The notes below the pieces were generated by a model. It was not told the DNA's origin and made no database searches. It was given only the letters and a program-made list of their open reading frames with translations. This document shows positions 34,862-42,741 of a stretch of DNA of 50,599 nucleotides, piece by piece (the stretch's first letter is position 1; every line of letters starts with the position of its first letter). The translations under genes and the position numbers were made by a program. Source of the stretch: Vulcanimicrobiota bacterium. GTDB taxonomy: Bacteria; Vulcanimicrobiota; Vulcanimicrobiia; Vulcanimicrobiales; Vulcanimicrobiaceae. The stretch covers positions 1 through 50,599 of the forward strand of contig JASHOG010000087.1 of NCBI GenBank assembly GCA_030041225.1, read 5' to 3'.

Positions 34862-35508
34862 TCAAGCTCGCACCATCGCTCCTTTCTGCGGATTTCGCGC
34901 GCATCGGCGAGCAGATCGCCGCAGTCGAGGAAGCCGGCGCAGAGTATCTCCACGTTGACGTGATGGACGGGCACTTTGTTCCGGCGATAACGTGGGGACC
35001 GAAGGTGGTTGCCGACCTGCGGCACCTCTCGCGGCTTCCGCTCGATTGCCATCTCATGATCGCGCACCCGGAGGAACAGGTTGACGCATTTCGCCAAGCG
35101 GGCGCTGCGATCATCACGTTTCACGTTGAAGCGACGTCGCACGCGCAGGGCTTGCTGACGCACATTCGTGAAAGCGGGGCTAAGGCCGGCGTCGCGCTTT
35201 GCCCGCAAACACCCGTCGCGATGCTGGAGGATCTGATCGATGACTGCGACCTCGTCCTCGTGATGTCGGTGAACCCGGGACGCGGAGGGCAGGCCTTCAT
35301 TCCGCGCGCAATGGAGAAGCTGCGAGAGGCACGTGCGCTCATCGACCGCCGCAACTCTCGCTGCGAGCTCGAGGTCGACGGCGGCGTCGGCGAGCAGAAC
35401 GTGCGCGAGGTCGTGGCCGCAGGCGCCGACGTGATCGTCATGGGTTCCGCGGTGTTCAACGGCGGTGATCCCGGAGGAAAGCTGCGGCGGCTGCGCGCGC
35501 TGCTGTGA
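34858..35508 (+). CDS. rpe: Ribulose-phosphate 3-epimerase
   Basis: Rpe interconverts ribulose-5-phosphate and xylulose-5-phosphate. The 216-aa TIM-barrel protein has the N-terminal APSLLSADFARIGEQ, the metal-site block HVDVMDGHFVPAITWGP, DCHLMIAHPE, VMSVNPGRGGQAFI and LEVDGGVGEQNV. It starts at GTG 34858 (GTGA overlap with the PASTA gene) and overlaps thiL as GTGA. It is the pentose-phosphate step missing from the tkt operon. Confidence 0.96.
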   Translation: MIKLAPSLLSADFARIGEQIAAVEEAGAEYLHVDVMDGHFVPAITWGPKVVADLRHLSRLPLDCHLMIAHPEEQVDAFRQAGAAIITFHVEATSHAQGLLTHIRESGAKAGVALCPQTPVAMLEDLIDDCDLVLVMSVNPGRGGQAFIPRAMEKLREARALIDRRNSRCELEVDGGVGEQNVREVVAAGADVIVMGSAVFNGGDPGGKLRRLRALL

Positions 35509-36506
35509 GCGTACGCTCGCTCACCGAGGACGACGTCATTGCACGCCTTTGCGAGTTGGTCGAGCAGAGCGGCGGCGCACGCGTGTTGCTCGGCATCGGC
35601 GATGACGCGGCGCTCTGGCAGCCGTCGCGCTCGCATCGCAGCGTCCTCACGACCGATGCGCTCGTCGAAGGCGTGCACTTCACCCGTACGACGATGTCCC
35701 TCGAGGACGTGGGCTGGCGCACGACGACGGCGAACCTCAGCGACCTGGCTGCCATGGGTGCGCGCCCCGTGCTGGCGACGATCGCGCTCGGTGTTCCGGA
35801 GGCGATGCACGTCGAAGAGCTACTCGCGCTGTACCGCGGCGTCACGGCCTGCGCATCGGAAGAAAATCTCGCAATCGCCGGCGGCGACCTCACGCGCGCA
35901 CCCGTCCTCACGATCACGATGACGGCGGTCGGCGAGGTTCGAGCCTCACACGTGAAGCGGCGCTCGAGCGCGCATGCGGGCGATGTCGTCGCCGTGACGG
36001 GGACGCTCGGCGCGAGCCGCGCCGGTCTCGATATCCTCCACGGTCGCGTCAGCCTGCGTTCAGAGCAACTGCGCGAAGAAGCACTGCTCGCTCACCGACG
36101 TCCGCACGCGCGTGTACGGGAAGGGCGCTGGCTCGCGGCAAGTGCGAACGTTCACGCCATGATGGATTGCTCAGACGGCCTTTCAACCGATCTTGCCAGG
36201 CTCTGCGCCGCAAGTGCTCTCGGTGCGCGCATCGACAGCGTTCCCGTCGCAGCGAGCGCGCGCGCCGCTGCGCAGGCAGTGCACGAGGATCCCTGTGCGT
36301 ACGCGCTCGCGGGCGGGGAGGAGTACGAACTCATCTTCACGTGCGCATCGCGCGCGTACGCGCATCTCGACCGACGCTTCCGAGCAACGTTTGGCCATTC
36401 GCTCCATCGCGTCGGCGTCATGCGCGCCGGGCAGGGCGTCGTCATCGCCGAGGACGGAAAAGAAAGGCCGGTGCCGCGCACCGGCTGGGACCACTTCTCG
36501 GAATAG
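35505..36506 (+). CDS. thiL: Thiamine-monophosphate kinase
   Basis: ThiL makes thiamine diphosphate from thiamine monophosphate with ATP. The 333-aa product has GIGDDAALWQPS, TTDALVEGVHFTRTTMS, ANLSDLAAMGARPV, AIAGGDLTRAP, MMDCSDGLSTDLARL and LAGGEEYELIFT, the full set of the AIR-synthase-like fold motifs. It starts at GTG 35505, overlapping rpe. Its product is the cofactor of transketolase. Confidence 0.95.
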   Translation: MSVRSLTEDDVIARLCELVEQSGGARVLLGIGDDAALWQPSRSHRSVLTTDALVEGVHFTRTTMSLEDVGWRTTTANLSDLAAMGARPVLATIALGVPEAMHVEELLALYRGVTACASEENLAIAGGDLTRAPVLTITMTAVGEVRASHVKRRSSAHAGDVVAVTGTLGASRAGLDILHGRVSLRSEQLREEALLAHRRPHARVREGRWLAASANVHAMMDCSDGLSTDLARLCAASALGARIDSVPVAASARAAAQAVHEDPCAYALAGGEEYELIFTCASRAYAHLDRRFRATFGHSLHRVGVMRAGQGVVIAEDGKERPVPRTGWDHFSE

Positions 36507-36526
36507 TGGGAGGCTATACGTTTCGG

Positions 36527-36620
36527 ATGCTTTTCCGTGACGGCTGGTACGAGCTCCCTCAGCCTTGCCGTGGGCACGTGGAGGAGTATACTACGTCAAG
36601 CGGGGTTGAAGCAGAAATGA
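36527..36620 (+). pseudogene. Truncated hicA toxin gene
   Basis: Two pieces of a HicA mRNA-interferase toxin remain. MLFRDGWYELPQ (from 36527) matches the HicA N-terminal helix and first strand. In a shifted frame, [18 protein letters not shown] ending at the TGA 36618-36620 matches the HicA C-terminus. The middle, with the conserved Gly-Ser-His segment that holds the catalytic histidine, is missing. The stop overlaps the hicB start as ATGA, the normal hicAB coupling. Confidence 0.6.
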
Positions 36621-36814
36621 ATTGTTACGAATACATTGCCGAGCCGACGAGCACGGGATACTCAGCGTATCTTCCGGCTGTGCCTGGATGTGTCTCGACG
36701 GGACGTGACATCGTCGACCTTGAGCGCCGGCTGCAAGAGGCGGTTGCTGTACACTTGGATCTACCGATCGGGGAGCCGATCGTGCTACGGCGTCTCGAGA
36801 AGCGGAGCGCTTAG
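36617..36814 (+). CDS. hicB: HicB-family antitoxin, orphan
   Basis: A 65-aa protein with the HicB core: [38 protein letters not shown] and EAVAVHL. It lacks a C-terminal DNA-binding extension. The open frame extends upstream only through the broken hicA and thiL. Start ATG 36617 is the ATGA overlap with the hicA remnant. With the toxin disrupted, it may be a relic or act on a HicA elsewhere. Its stop overlaps that of the convergent rpmB by two nt. Confidence 0.75.
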   Translation: MNCYEYIAEPTSTGYSAYLPAVPGCVSTGRDIVDLERRLQEAVAVHLDLPIGEPIVLRRLEKRSA

Positions 36815-37002
36815 GCCGCGCGGGTGACGCGCTTGGCGCGCAGGCACGCCGTGCAAACGCGCGCGGTGCGGTGTCTGCCCTTGTCGTCGATCTTTACGGA
36901 CTGAAGATTGGGCAGCCAGCGGCGCCTCGTCTTGTTCATCGCATGGCTGACGCGGTTGCCCGCCTTCGGCCCCTTGCCGCAGATCTCGCAAAATTTTGCC
37001 AC
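36811..37002 (-). CDS. rpmB: Ribosomal protein bL28
   Basis: A 63-aa large-subunit ribosomal protein. It has the zinc-binding form with two CxxC pairs (CEIC near the start, CTAC near the end) and the family phrase [15 protein letters not shown]. It starts at GTG 37002 with GGGAGG seven nt upstream. It is a single-gene transcript facing hicB, with its own promoter and a leader containing an 18-bp palindrome. Confidence 0.96.
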   Translation of the reverse strand: MAKFCEICGKGPKAGNRVSHAMNKTRRRWLPNLQSVKIDDKGRHRTARVCTACLRAKRVTRAA

Positions 37003-37028
37003 GCCGAAACCTCCCTAAAAAGCGTCGG

Positions 37029-37046
37029 CCGGCTCCGCGGAGCCGG
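37029..37046 (-). promoter_or_regulatory. Perfect 18-bp palindrome in the rpmB leader
   Basis: CCGGCTCCGCGGAGCCGG is a perfect palindrome directly after the predicted rpmB transcription start. On the minus strand it is followed by CCGACGC and then TTTTTA before the GGGAGG ribosome site. It could be a leader hairpin or weak attenuator for rpmB, or a dyad operator. The seven nt between stem and T-run are longer than in standard terminators. Confidence 0.45.
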
Positions 37047-37057
37047 ACAACGTCGGC

Positions 37058-37087
37058 ATTTTATCACGGCGGAGAGGCGCCATGCAA
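37058..37087 (-). promoter_or_regulatory. Sigma70-type promoter of rpmB
   Basis: On the minus strand TTGCAT (37082-37087) is followed after 18 nt by TAAAAT (37058-37063). The predicted start near 37051 gives a leader of about 50 nt before GTG 37002. Both boxes are close to consensus and stand out in this GC-rich gap. Confidence 0.55.
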
Positions 37088-37131
37088 CCGGCGACCAGGA
37101 TTCATGAGGCTCCCCCAAAAGACCGGCGTTC

Positions 37132-38676
37132 GTGGATGCAACGGCCCTCGACGGCCGCGGCTATGCGCGCTTTCTCGCGGCCGGGGCCTACTTCTTGAAG
37201 AAGTATCGTGGGGTCCTCAACGATCTCAACGTTTATCCTGTCCCCGACGGCGACACGGGAACGAATATGTATCTGACCCTGCGTTCCGCGGCCCGTTCGG
37301 CGTACGCAGCGGGCGTTGCGCCTTTTTTTGAGGTCGCCGCTGCCGCCGCGCAGGGTGCGCTCATGGGAGCACGCGGCAACTCCGGCGTCATCCTCTCGCA
37401 GATGGTCCGCGGCTTCGCGCACCACGTGCGTCACCGCTCGGAGATCGACGCCTTCGTCGCCGCGACGGGACTACGCGAGGCGGCGCTTGCTGCACGTCAA
37501 GCGCTGCTGAAGCCGGCAGATGGGACGATTATCACGGTCGCAGAGGCTGCGGCGGAGGCTGCCTATCGTATCGCGTTGCATGAACCCGACCTCGTACGCT
37601 TTCTCGCGGGTGTCGTGCGCGCGGCGAACGAGGCGCTCGATCGAACGCCGGAGCAGCTTGCCTCGCTCGCGGAGGCCGGCGTCGTCGATGCAGGCGGCGC
37701 TGGTTTCGTCTATCTGCTCGAGGGTGTGCTCGCATTCTTACCCGATGCACGGGTACGCACAACATCCTTTCCGCGACGCCCCACCGGCGAACGCGTCTTC
37801 AAGCCGACACAATCCGTCGGTGCGATGCGCTACTGCACGGAGCTTCTTCTCGAGCGGGCGACGTGCAGCGTGAGCGAACTGCGTCGTACCCTTGAACCGC
37901 ACGGCGACTCCCTTCTCGTCGTCGGTGAAAAGCCCACGATCAAAGTGCACGTGCACACCGATGAGCCCGAGCGCGTGAAGGCCGTTGCCGCACGCTATGG
38001 AGTTGCGACACGTCTCAAAGTCGACGACATGGCCCATCAGCATCGCATGCTGGTGGTCGAGCCGCCGCAGGTTCAGCGCTCGATCGTCGCCGTTGTCCCC
38101 GGGCCGGGTTTCGAGCGTATCGTGCGCGAGCTCGGCGCGGAGGCGGTGGTGAACGTTGAACGCCCGAGCGCCGGCGATCTCCTGCTCGCGATCAACACGT
38201 GCATGAGTGACCGCGTGTACCTCCTCGTGAACGATGGCGAGGTCGTTCCCGCAGCGAAAGAGGCGGCATCGCAAACGTCCAGAGAGGTCCACATCGTGCA
38301 GACGAAGGACATCGTCGAAGGAATCAGCGTGCTCTTGGCAATGCGCAACGAAACGCAGCCGAGCGAGGAGCGGTTACGGGAGGCCGCATCGCGTAGCCGC
38401 GGAGCGCGCCTATCGCTTGCAGACGGCGTGCCGACGGCGTCATACAACGGCAGGAGCTTTACGGGCGTGACCATCGCGCAGACGGCGCAGGCGGTGGTCG
38501 CGGGAATGCGCAACGGAGGGCGGGGGCTCGTCACCCTGTACTACGGCGGCGGCCAACGCGAGAAGGACGCGCAGCATCTGAGCGAGGAGCTTCGCGCGGC
38601 CGATGGCGGGCTAGAGGTCGAGTACTACTACGGTGGGATGAAGAACGCTGAGTATTGGATCGCTTTCGATGAATAA
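37132..38676 (+). CDS. fakA: Fatty acid kinase subunit FakA (DAK/YloV family)
   Basis: FakA phosphorylates a fatty acid carried by a FakB protein, making acyl-phosphate. The 514-aa product has the Dak-like ATP-binding N-domain with DGDTGTNM at 39-46 and MGARGNSGVILSQMVRGF, and later DAGGAGFVYLLEG. A middle domain has KVHVHTDEPERV, and the DegV-like C-terminal region ends VEYYYGGMKNAEYWIAFD. It starts at GTG 37132 with no strong ribosome site. plsX overlaps it by 8 nt, and a degV/fakB-like gene follows. Confidence 0.9.
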   Translation: MDATALDGRGYARFLAAGAYFLKKYRGVLNDLNVYPVPDGDTGTNMYLTLRSAARSAYAAGVAPFFEVAAAAAQGALMGARGNSGVILSQMVRGFAHHVRHRSEIDAFVAATGLREAALAARQALLKPADGTIITVAEAAAEAAYRIALHEPDLVRFLAGVVRAANEALDRTPEQLASLAEAGVVDAGGAGFVYLLEGVLAFLPDARVRTTSFPRRPTGERVFKPTQSVGAMRYCTELLLERATCSVSELRRTLEPHGDSLLVVGEKPTIKVHVHTDEPERVKAVAARYGVATRLKVDDMAHQHRMLVVEPPQVQRSIVAVVPGPGFERIVRELGAEAVVNVERPSAGDLLLAINTCMSDRVYLLVNDGEVVPAAKEAASQTSREVHIVQTKDIVEGISVLLAMRNETQPSEERLREAASRSRGARLSLADGVPTASYNGRSFTGVTIAQTAQAVVAGMRNGGRGLVTLYYGGGQREKDAQHLSEELRAADGGLEVEYYYGGMKNAEYWIAFDE

Positions 38677-39676
38677 GCCGCGCATCGCGGTCGATGCGAT
38701 GGGCGGCGACCACGCGCCCGAGGAGATCGTCGCCGGCGTGCTCCTCGCAGCGGCGAATACCGACGCCGAGATTACTCTCGTCGGAGACGAGCCGCGAGTG
38801 CGAGCATTGTTGCACGGCGAGGCGGCGAAGCGGATCGCCGTTCAGCATGCACCGGAGACCGTGCCGATGGAGCAACACGCCTCTCATGCGCTGCGCTCTG
38901 CAGACCGCACCTCGCTCGGCATTGCGATTTCAATGGTGAAAGAAGGGCGCGCCGACGCCGTCGTCTCGGCCGGAAACAGCGGCGCCTTTCTCGCGATCGC
39001 TCTCATCAAGCTGCGCACGATAGAAGGTATCGCCCGCCCCGCTATTGCGACGGTCTGGCCCGCGCTCAACGGCCCGATCGTCCTACTCGATTCCGGTGCG
39101 AACGTCGACTGCCGTCCCGAATGGCTTGTCCAGTTCGGTATCATGGGCTCTGCCTACGCGAGGGAAGTTCTCGGCATCACGAGCCCCCGCGTCGGCATTC
39201 TCTCGGTCGGAGAGGAACGCACCAAAGGGAATCAGCAGACGCTCGAAGCAGCGAAGCTTCTCGACGAAGCACCGATTCGCTTCATCGGCAACATCGAAGG
39301 ATCGGACCTCTTTCATAACGTTGCTGATGTCGTCGTCACCGACGGATTCGTGGGGAACGTCGTCCTCAAGGCGGGAGAGGGTGTCGCTTCCGGGCTCGGA
39401 AAGGTTTTGCGCGACGCACTCCTGGGCGGAAGTCTCGTGACGAAGTTGGGAACCGTCATGCTCGCGCCCGTGCTGAGGCGCTTGCGCCGCAAGTACGACT
39501 TCGAAACCTACGGCGCCATGCCGCTGCTGGGTCTGCGCGGCAATTGTCTCGTGACCCACGGGCGCGCGAGCCGTCGTTCGATCGAGCACGCGATCCCAGC
39601 GGCGGTAGAAGAAGTGCAGCACGACGTCGTTGGGAAGATCGGCGACCTCATGACGGCGTACGTCAAGGGCGAATAA
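38669..39676 (+). CDS. plsX: Phosphate acyltransferase (PlsX)
   Basis: PlsX interconverts acyl-ACP and acyl-phosphate; the latter is used by PlsY to acylate glycerol-3-phosphate. The 335-aa product begins IAVDAMGGDHAPEEIV. It contains VVSAGNSGAFLAIALI, VLLDSGANVDCRPEWLVQF, GILSVGEERTKGN, FIGNIEGSDLF and VVTDGFVGNVVLK. Placed between fakA and degV, it links exogenous or recycled fatty acids to phospholipid synthesis. Its stop TAA overlaps the probable start of degV. Confidence 0.96.
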   Translation: MNKPRIAVDAMGGDHAPEEIVAGVLLAAANTDAEITLVGDEPRVRALLHGEAAKRIAVQHAPETVPMEQHASHALRSADRTSLGIAISMVKEGRADAVVSAGNSGAFLAIALIKLRTIEGIARPAIATVWPALNGPIVLLDSGANVDCRPEWLVQFGIMGSAYAREVLGITSPRVGILSVGEERTKGNQQTLEAAKLLDEAPIRFIGNIEGSDLFHNVADVVVTDGFVGNVVLKAGEGVASGLGKVLRDALLGGSLVTKLGTVMLAPVLRRLRRKYDFETYGAMPLLGLRGNCLVTHGRASRRSIEHAIPAAVEEVQHDVVGKIGDLMTAYVKGE

Positions 39677-40509
39677 CGATTCACATCGTTACGGACAGCA
39701 CGTCCGACATCGATCCGGAGCGCGCGCGCCGCCTCGGCATTACGATCGTGCCGCTCTTTGTGACCTTCGGCTCGAGCAGCTATCGCGACAACATCGATCT
39801 CTCGCGTGCCGAGTTCTACGCGAGACTACGCAAAGGCAGAGACCTGCCGAGCACGTCGCAGCCCTCACCCGAGATGTTCGAGGAAGCGTTTGCCTCGCAG
39901 CCGGAGGAAGAGATTCTCTGCATAACCATCTCCTCGCATCTCTCCGGGACCATCAACTCGGCGCGTACAGCCGCGGGTCGCCTGGAACGCAAGCACGTTG
40001 AGGTCTTCGACTCGCGTAGCGCCTCAGGCGGTCTGGGGCTGCTCGTTCTGCAGGCGGCGAAACTCGCTGGAGAAGGCGCAACGATGCAGACGCTGCTCTC
40101 CGAGCTCGAACGGCGCCGGAGCGCGCAGCGCCTCTTCGCATGCATTCCCGATCTTTCGCACCTTCAGCGAACGGGGCGAATCGGTCGCGCGCAGGCGGCG
40201 CTCGGAACCTTGATGCGCATCGTTCCGGTCCTCGGGCTCGACGACGGGCAGGTCGTAGCGCGGGAGCAGGTTCGCACGTTTAGCCGTGCGCAGGAGACGA
40301 TGCTTGACCTCGCCCTCGAGGGGCTCGATGCTGCGCGGGCGCGCTTCATCATCATGCACACCAATGCACCTGAGCTCGCCGCCGCGAATACAGAGCGCCT
40401 CATGCGGCGTTTGAACGGTGTCCGCCCGCAGCTCCTCGAGACATGGGAGGCCGGACCGGTAATTGCGACGCACGGAGGACCGGGCGCCGTCGGCATCTGC
40501 GTCGGGTAG
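39673..40509 (+). CDS. DegV-family fatty-acid-binding protein (FakB-like), non-standard start
   Basis: A DegV-fold protein of about 278 aa that binds a fatty acid for FakA. Motifs are HIVTDSTSDIDPERA at the N-terminus, CITISSHLSGTINSARTAA (the fatty-acid headgroup site), VFDSRSASGGLG and HLQRTGRIGRAQA. No in-frame ATG, GTG or TTG lies near the N-terminus; the nearest upstream ATG-type start is deep in plsX. AUA 39673, overlapping the plsX stop as ATAA, gives MTIHIVTDS. ATT 39679, nine nt after AAGGG, is an alternative. The pattern looks like the ATGA overlap common here, with G changed to A. Confidence 0.88.
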   Translation: MTIHIVTDSTSDIDPERARRLGITIVPLFVTFGSSSYRDNIDLSRAEFYARLRKGRDLPSTSQPSPEMFEEAFASQPEEEILCITISSHLSGTINSARTAAGRLERKHVEVFDSRSASGGLGLLVLQAAKLAGEGATMQTLLSELERRRSAQRLFACIPDLSHLQRTGRIGRAQAALGTLMRIVPVLGLDDGQVVAREQVRTFSRAQETMLDLALEGLDAARARFIIMHTNAPELAAANTERLMRRLNGVRPQLLETWEAGPVIATHGGPGAVGICVG

Positions 40510-40525
40510 GGAGGCTCCGAAGACA

Positions 40526-41665
40526 TTGGCGCTCGGGGTTTACGTGCATCTGCCGTTTTGTCCATATCTGTGCCCCTACTGTGACTTTGCGAAGTGGCCG
40601 TATCGCGCGAGCGCGGCAGAGCACTACCTGGGCGCACTGGCGGCGGAGCTCGATTCGTGCCCGCGTCGCCAAGCCGCGACGATCTTTCTCGGTGGGGGAA
40701 CGCCGAATACTTACGACGCTGCGCGGCTTGTAGCGCTGATCGGCCGCCTGCGCGAGCACTTTCCCGCGCTCACCGCGGAACCCGAAGTCTCGATCGAAGT
40801 AAATCCGGAGCTGGTCCGTTTCGAGGACCTTGCGGCATACCGCAAGGCGGGTGTCACGCGTCTCTCGATCGGTGTGCAGTCCTTTGACCGCATGGAGATT
40901 CGTATGCTCGGGCGTCGCCACACGCCACGCGACATCGAGGATGCCGTGCACTCCGCGCGCCGCGCGAAGATACCCTCGGTTTCGATCGATCTTATCTTCG
41001 CGGTACCCGGGCAGAACGCGGCGACGTGGCGGCGCACGCTCGATCGAGCGACCACCCTCGGCGTCGACCACATCTCGGCGTACGCCCTTACGGTGGAAGA
41101 GGGGACGCCATACGCTGCGATGCGGGAAAAAGAGCCGGAGCGTTTTCTCAATGACTCCGCGGAGGCGGAGCTCTACGAGATCGCGATGGAACGTCTCGAG
41201 GCGGCAGGGTACGAGCAGTACGAGATCAGCAACTTTGCCAGGCCGGGACACCGTTGCGCGCATAATGAAAACTACTGGGCAAACGGAGAGTACATCGGTA
41301 TCGGTGTCGGCGCGGCCTCCTATCTCGAAGGGGTTCGCTCCACGCACACGCGCTCGCTCGAAGCATACACCGAGGCGAGCCTCACGGGCCGGCCGATTCC
41401 CGGCGAGAGCGAGCGGTTGGAGGGCGCTGCGCGCGTCGGTGAGGCAATCATGCTTGCCCTGCGTACGTCGCAGGGGGTAAGATTGGCTTCCTTCAAGGAG
41501 CGGTACGGCATCGATGTCAGGACAAAGTACAGCGGCAGCATCGGCGAGTACACGGCGCTCGGTCTCATGGAGTCCACAGAGGGCTTCGTGCGCCTGACCC
41601 GCAGTGGGCGCTTGGTGGCTAATGAAATATGCGCAGCGTTCTTAGAGGCTCCGTCATTCGCATAG
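40526..41665 (+). CDS. hemW: HemW-like radical SAM protein
   Basis: HemW is a radical-SAM heme chaperone related to coproporphyrinogen III oxidase HemN. The 379-aa product has the [4Fe-4S]-binding CxxxCxxC at C12, C16 and C19 (LPFCPYLCPYC). It also has the FLGGGTPN motif, GVTRLSIGVQSF, SVSIDLIFAVPGQ and the C-terminal NENYWANGEYIGIGVGA. It starts at TTG 40526 with GGGAGG 11 nt upstream. HemW lacks the extra N-terminal cysteine of HemN, as here. It overlaps the next gene by 37 nt. Confidence 0.92.
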   Translation: MALGVYVHLPFCPYLCPYCDFAKWPYRASAAEHYLGALAAELDSCPRRQAATIFLGGGTPNTYDAARLVALIGRLREHFPALTAEPEVSIEVNPELVRFEDLAAYRKAGVTRLSIGVQSFDRMEIRMLGRRHTPRDIEDAVHSARRAKIPSVSIDLIFAVPGQNAATWRRTLDRATTLGVDHISAYALTVEEGTPYAAMREKEPERFLNDSAEAELYEIAMERLEAAGYEQYEISNFARPGHRCAHNENYWANGEYIGIGVGAASYLEGVRSTHTRSLEAYTEASLTGRPIPGESERLEGAARVGEAIMLALRTSQGVRLASFKERYGIDVRTKYSGSIGEYTALGLMESTEGFVRLTRSGRLVANEICAAFLEAPSFA

Positions 41666-42741
41666 GAGAGCGTCCGCACATCGTCTTGCGCGCGCTCTTC
41701 GGCTTGCTCTTCGCCGCCGCGGGCTTCCTCATCGGTCGCGAGGCATATCTCAACATCTTCTCGCTCCACGTCGCGAGCGAATGGACGCAGGTCGCGCTTC
41801 TCGTGCTCGCTCCGGTCGCGGGCGCGCTGCTTGGCATCTTCGTCGCACCGCTCGTGCAGAGTCTCTTCGAAGAGCAGCTCGCTGCCGTGGAGGACGCGAT
41901 CGAACGTCTTGCGCCCTCAGAGATCGCAGGCGGCGCGATCGGCCTCATCGCAGGGCTCGTCATCGTCTTTCTCTTGAAGTCGATCGTCTTCGACTTTATC
42001 ACGTTCGGCGGCCGGACCGGCACGTACGTCGCGATTCTGCTGTACTTGCTCGTCGCGATCTTCACGACGTATCTCGGTGCCCGGGTCGGCGCAAAGATGC
42101 GAATCCTCCCGGTTCCGCTCGCAGCGGCGACGGGTTCGACGCTCGCGAAGGTGGTCGACACATCCGTGATCGTCGACGGGCGTATCGTCGAGGTCGTCGA
42201 GAGCGGGTTCCTGGAAGGAACGCTCGTGGTGCCGCGTTTCGTGTTGCGCGAGTTGCAGGCGATCGCCGACTCCAACGATCCCCTGAAACGGACGCGCGGA
42301 CGGCGAGGGCTTGAGGTGCTGGGACGCCTGCAGGAGCTTTCGGCGATCGAGATCGGAGAGCGCGATTACGACGACATGCCCGCAGGGAGCGTTGATGCGA
42401 AGCTCGTGCGGTGCGCGCGCGAGCTCGGCGCGCGCCTGCTCACCAACGATTACAATCTCAATCGTGTCGCGCACCTGGAAGGCGTTGCGGTTTTGAACGT
42501 CAACGAGCTGGCCAATGCGGTCAAAGCAGTCGTGCTACCCGGCGAAGAGCTGCGCGTCACGGTGATCCGGGAAGGAAAGGAGCCGCACCAAGGCGTTGCC
42601 TATCTGGACGACGGCACGATGATCGTCGTCGAGCATGGGCGTCATCTTTTGGGTGAGAGCACGGACGTCGTGGTGACATCGGTGCTGCAGACAGTCGCCG
42701 GGAGAATGATCTTCGCTCGCCCGAAGCGGGAGGCTCCGTAG
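41629..42741 (+). CDS. PIN-TRAM membrane protein (YacL-like)
   Basis: A 370-aa protein with four membrane helices in the first 165 residues (such as LFGLLFAAAGFLI and GLIAGLVIVFLLKSIVF). A PIN ribonuclease domain follows (about 180-300), with the acidic residues in VVDTSVIVDGRIVEV, RFVLRELQAIAD and LLTNDYNLNRVA. A C-terminal TRAM RNA-binding domain (PGEELRVTVIREGKE to MIFA) completes it. This is the YacL architecture, and yacL lies upstream of ispD in Bacillus too. It abuts ispD directly. Confidence 0.9.
   Translation: MRSVLRGSVIRIGERPHIVLRALFGLLFAAAGFLIGREAYLNIFSLHVASEWTQVALLVLAPVAGALLGIFVAPLVQSLFEEQLAAVEDAIERLAPSEIAGGAIGLIAGLVIVFLLKSIVFDFITFGGRTGTYVAILLYLLVAIFTTYLGARVGAKMRILPVPLAAATGSTLAKVVDTSVIVDGRIVEVVESGFLEGTLVVPRFVLRELQAIADSNDPLKRTRGRRGLEVLGRLQELSAIEIGERDYDDMPAGSVDAKLVRCARELGARLLTNDYNLNRVAHLEGVAVLNVNELANAVKAVVLPGEELRVTVIREGKEPHQGVAYLDDGTMIVVEHGRHLLGESTDVVVTSVLQTVAGRMIFARPKREAP

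Noticed and set aside
35505-36506. A TPP riboswitch for thiL
   Set aside because: thiL starts inside rpe with a 4-nt overlap, leaving no leader. The conserved THI-box sequences were not seen.
36167-36814. A 215-aa frame that would fuse thiL shadow sequence, the hicA remnant and hicB
   Set aside because: The upstream part is an out-of-frame reading of thiL. Only the part from ATG 36617 matches the HicB family.
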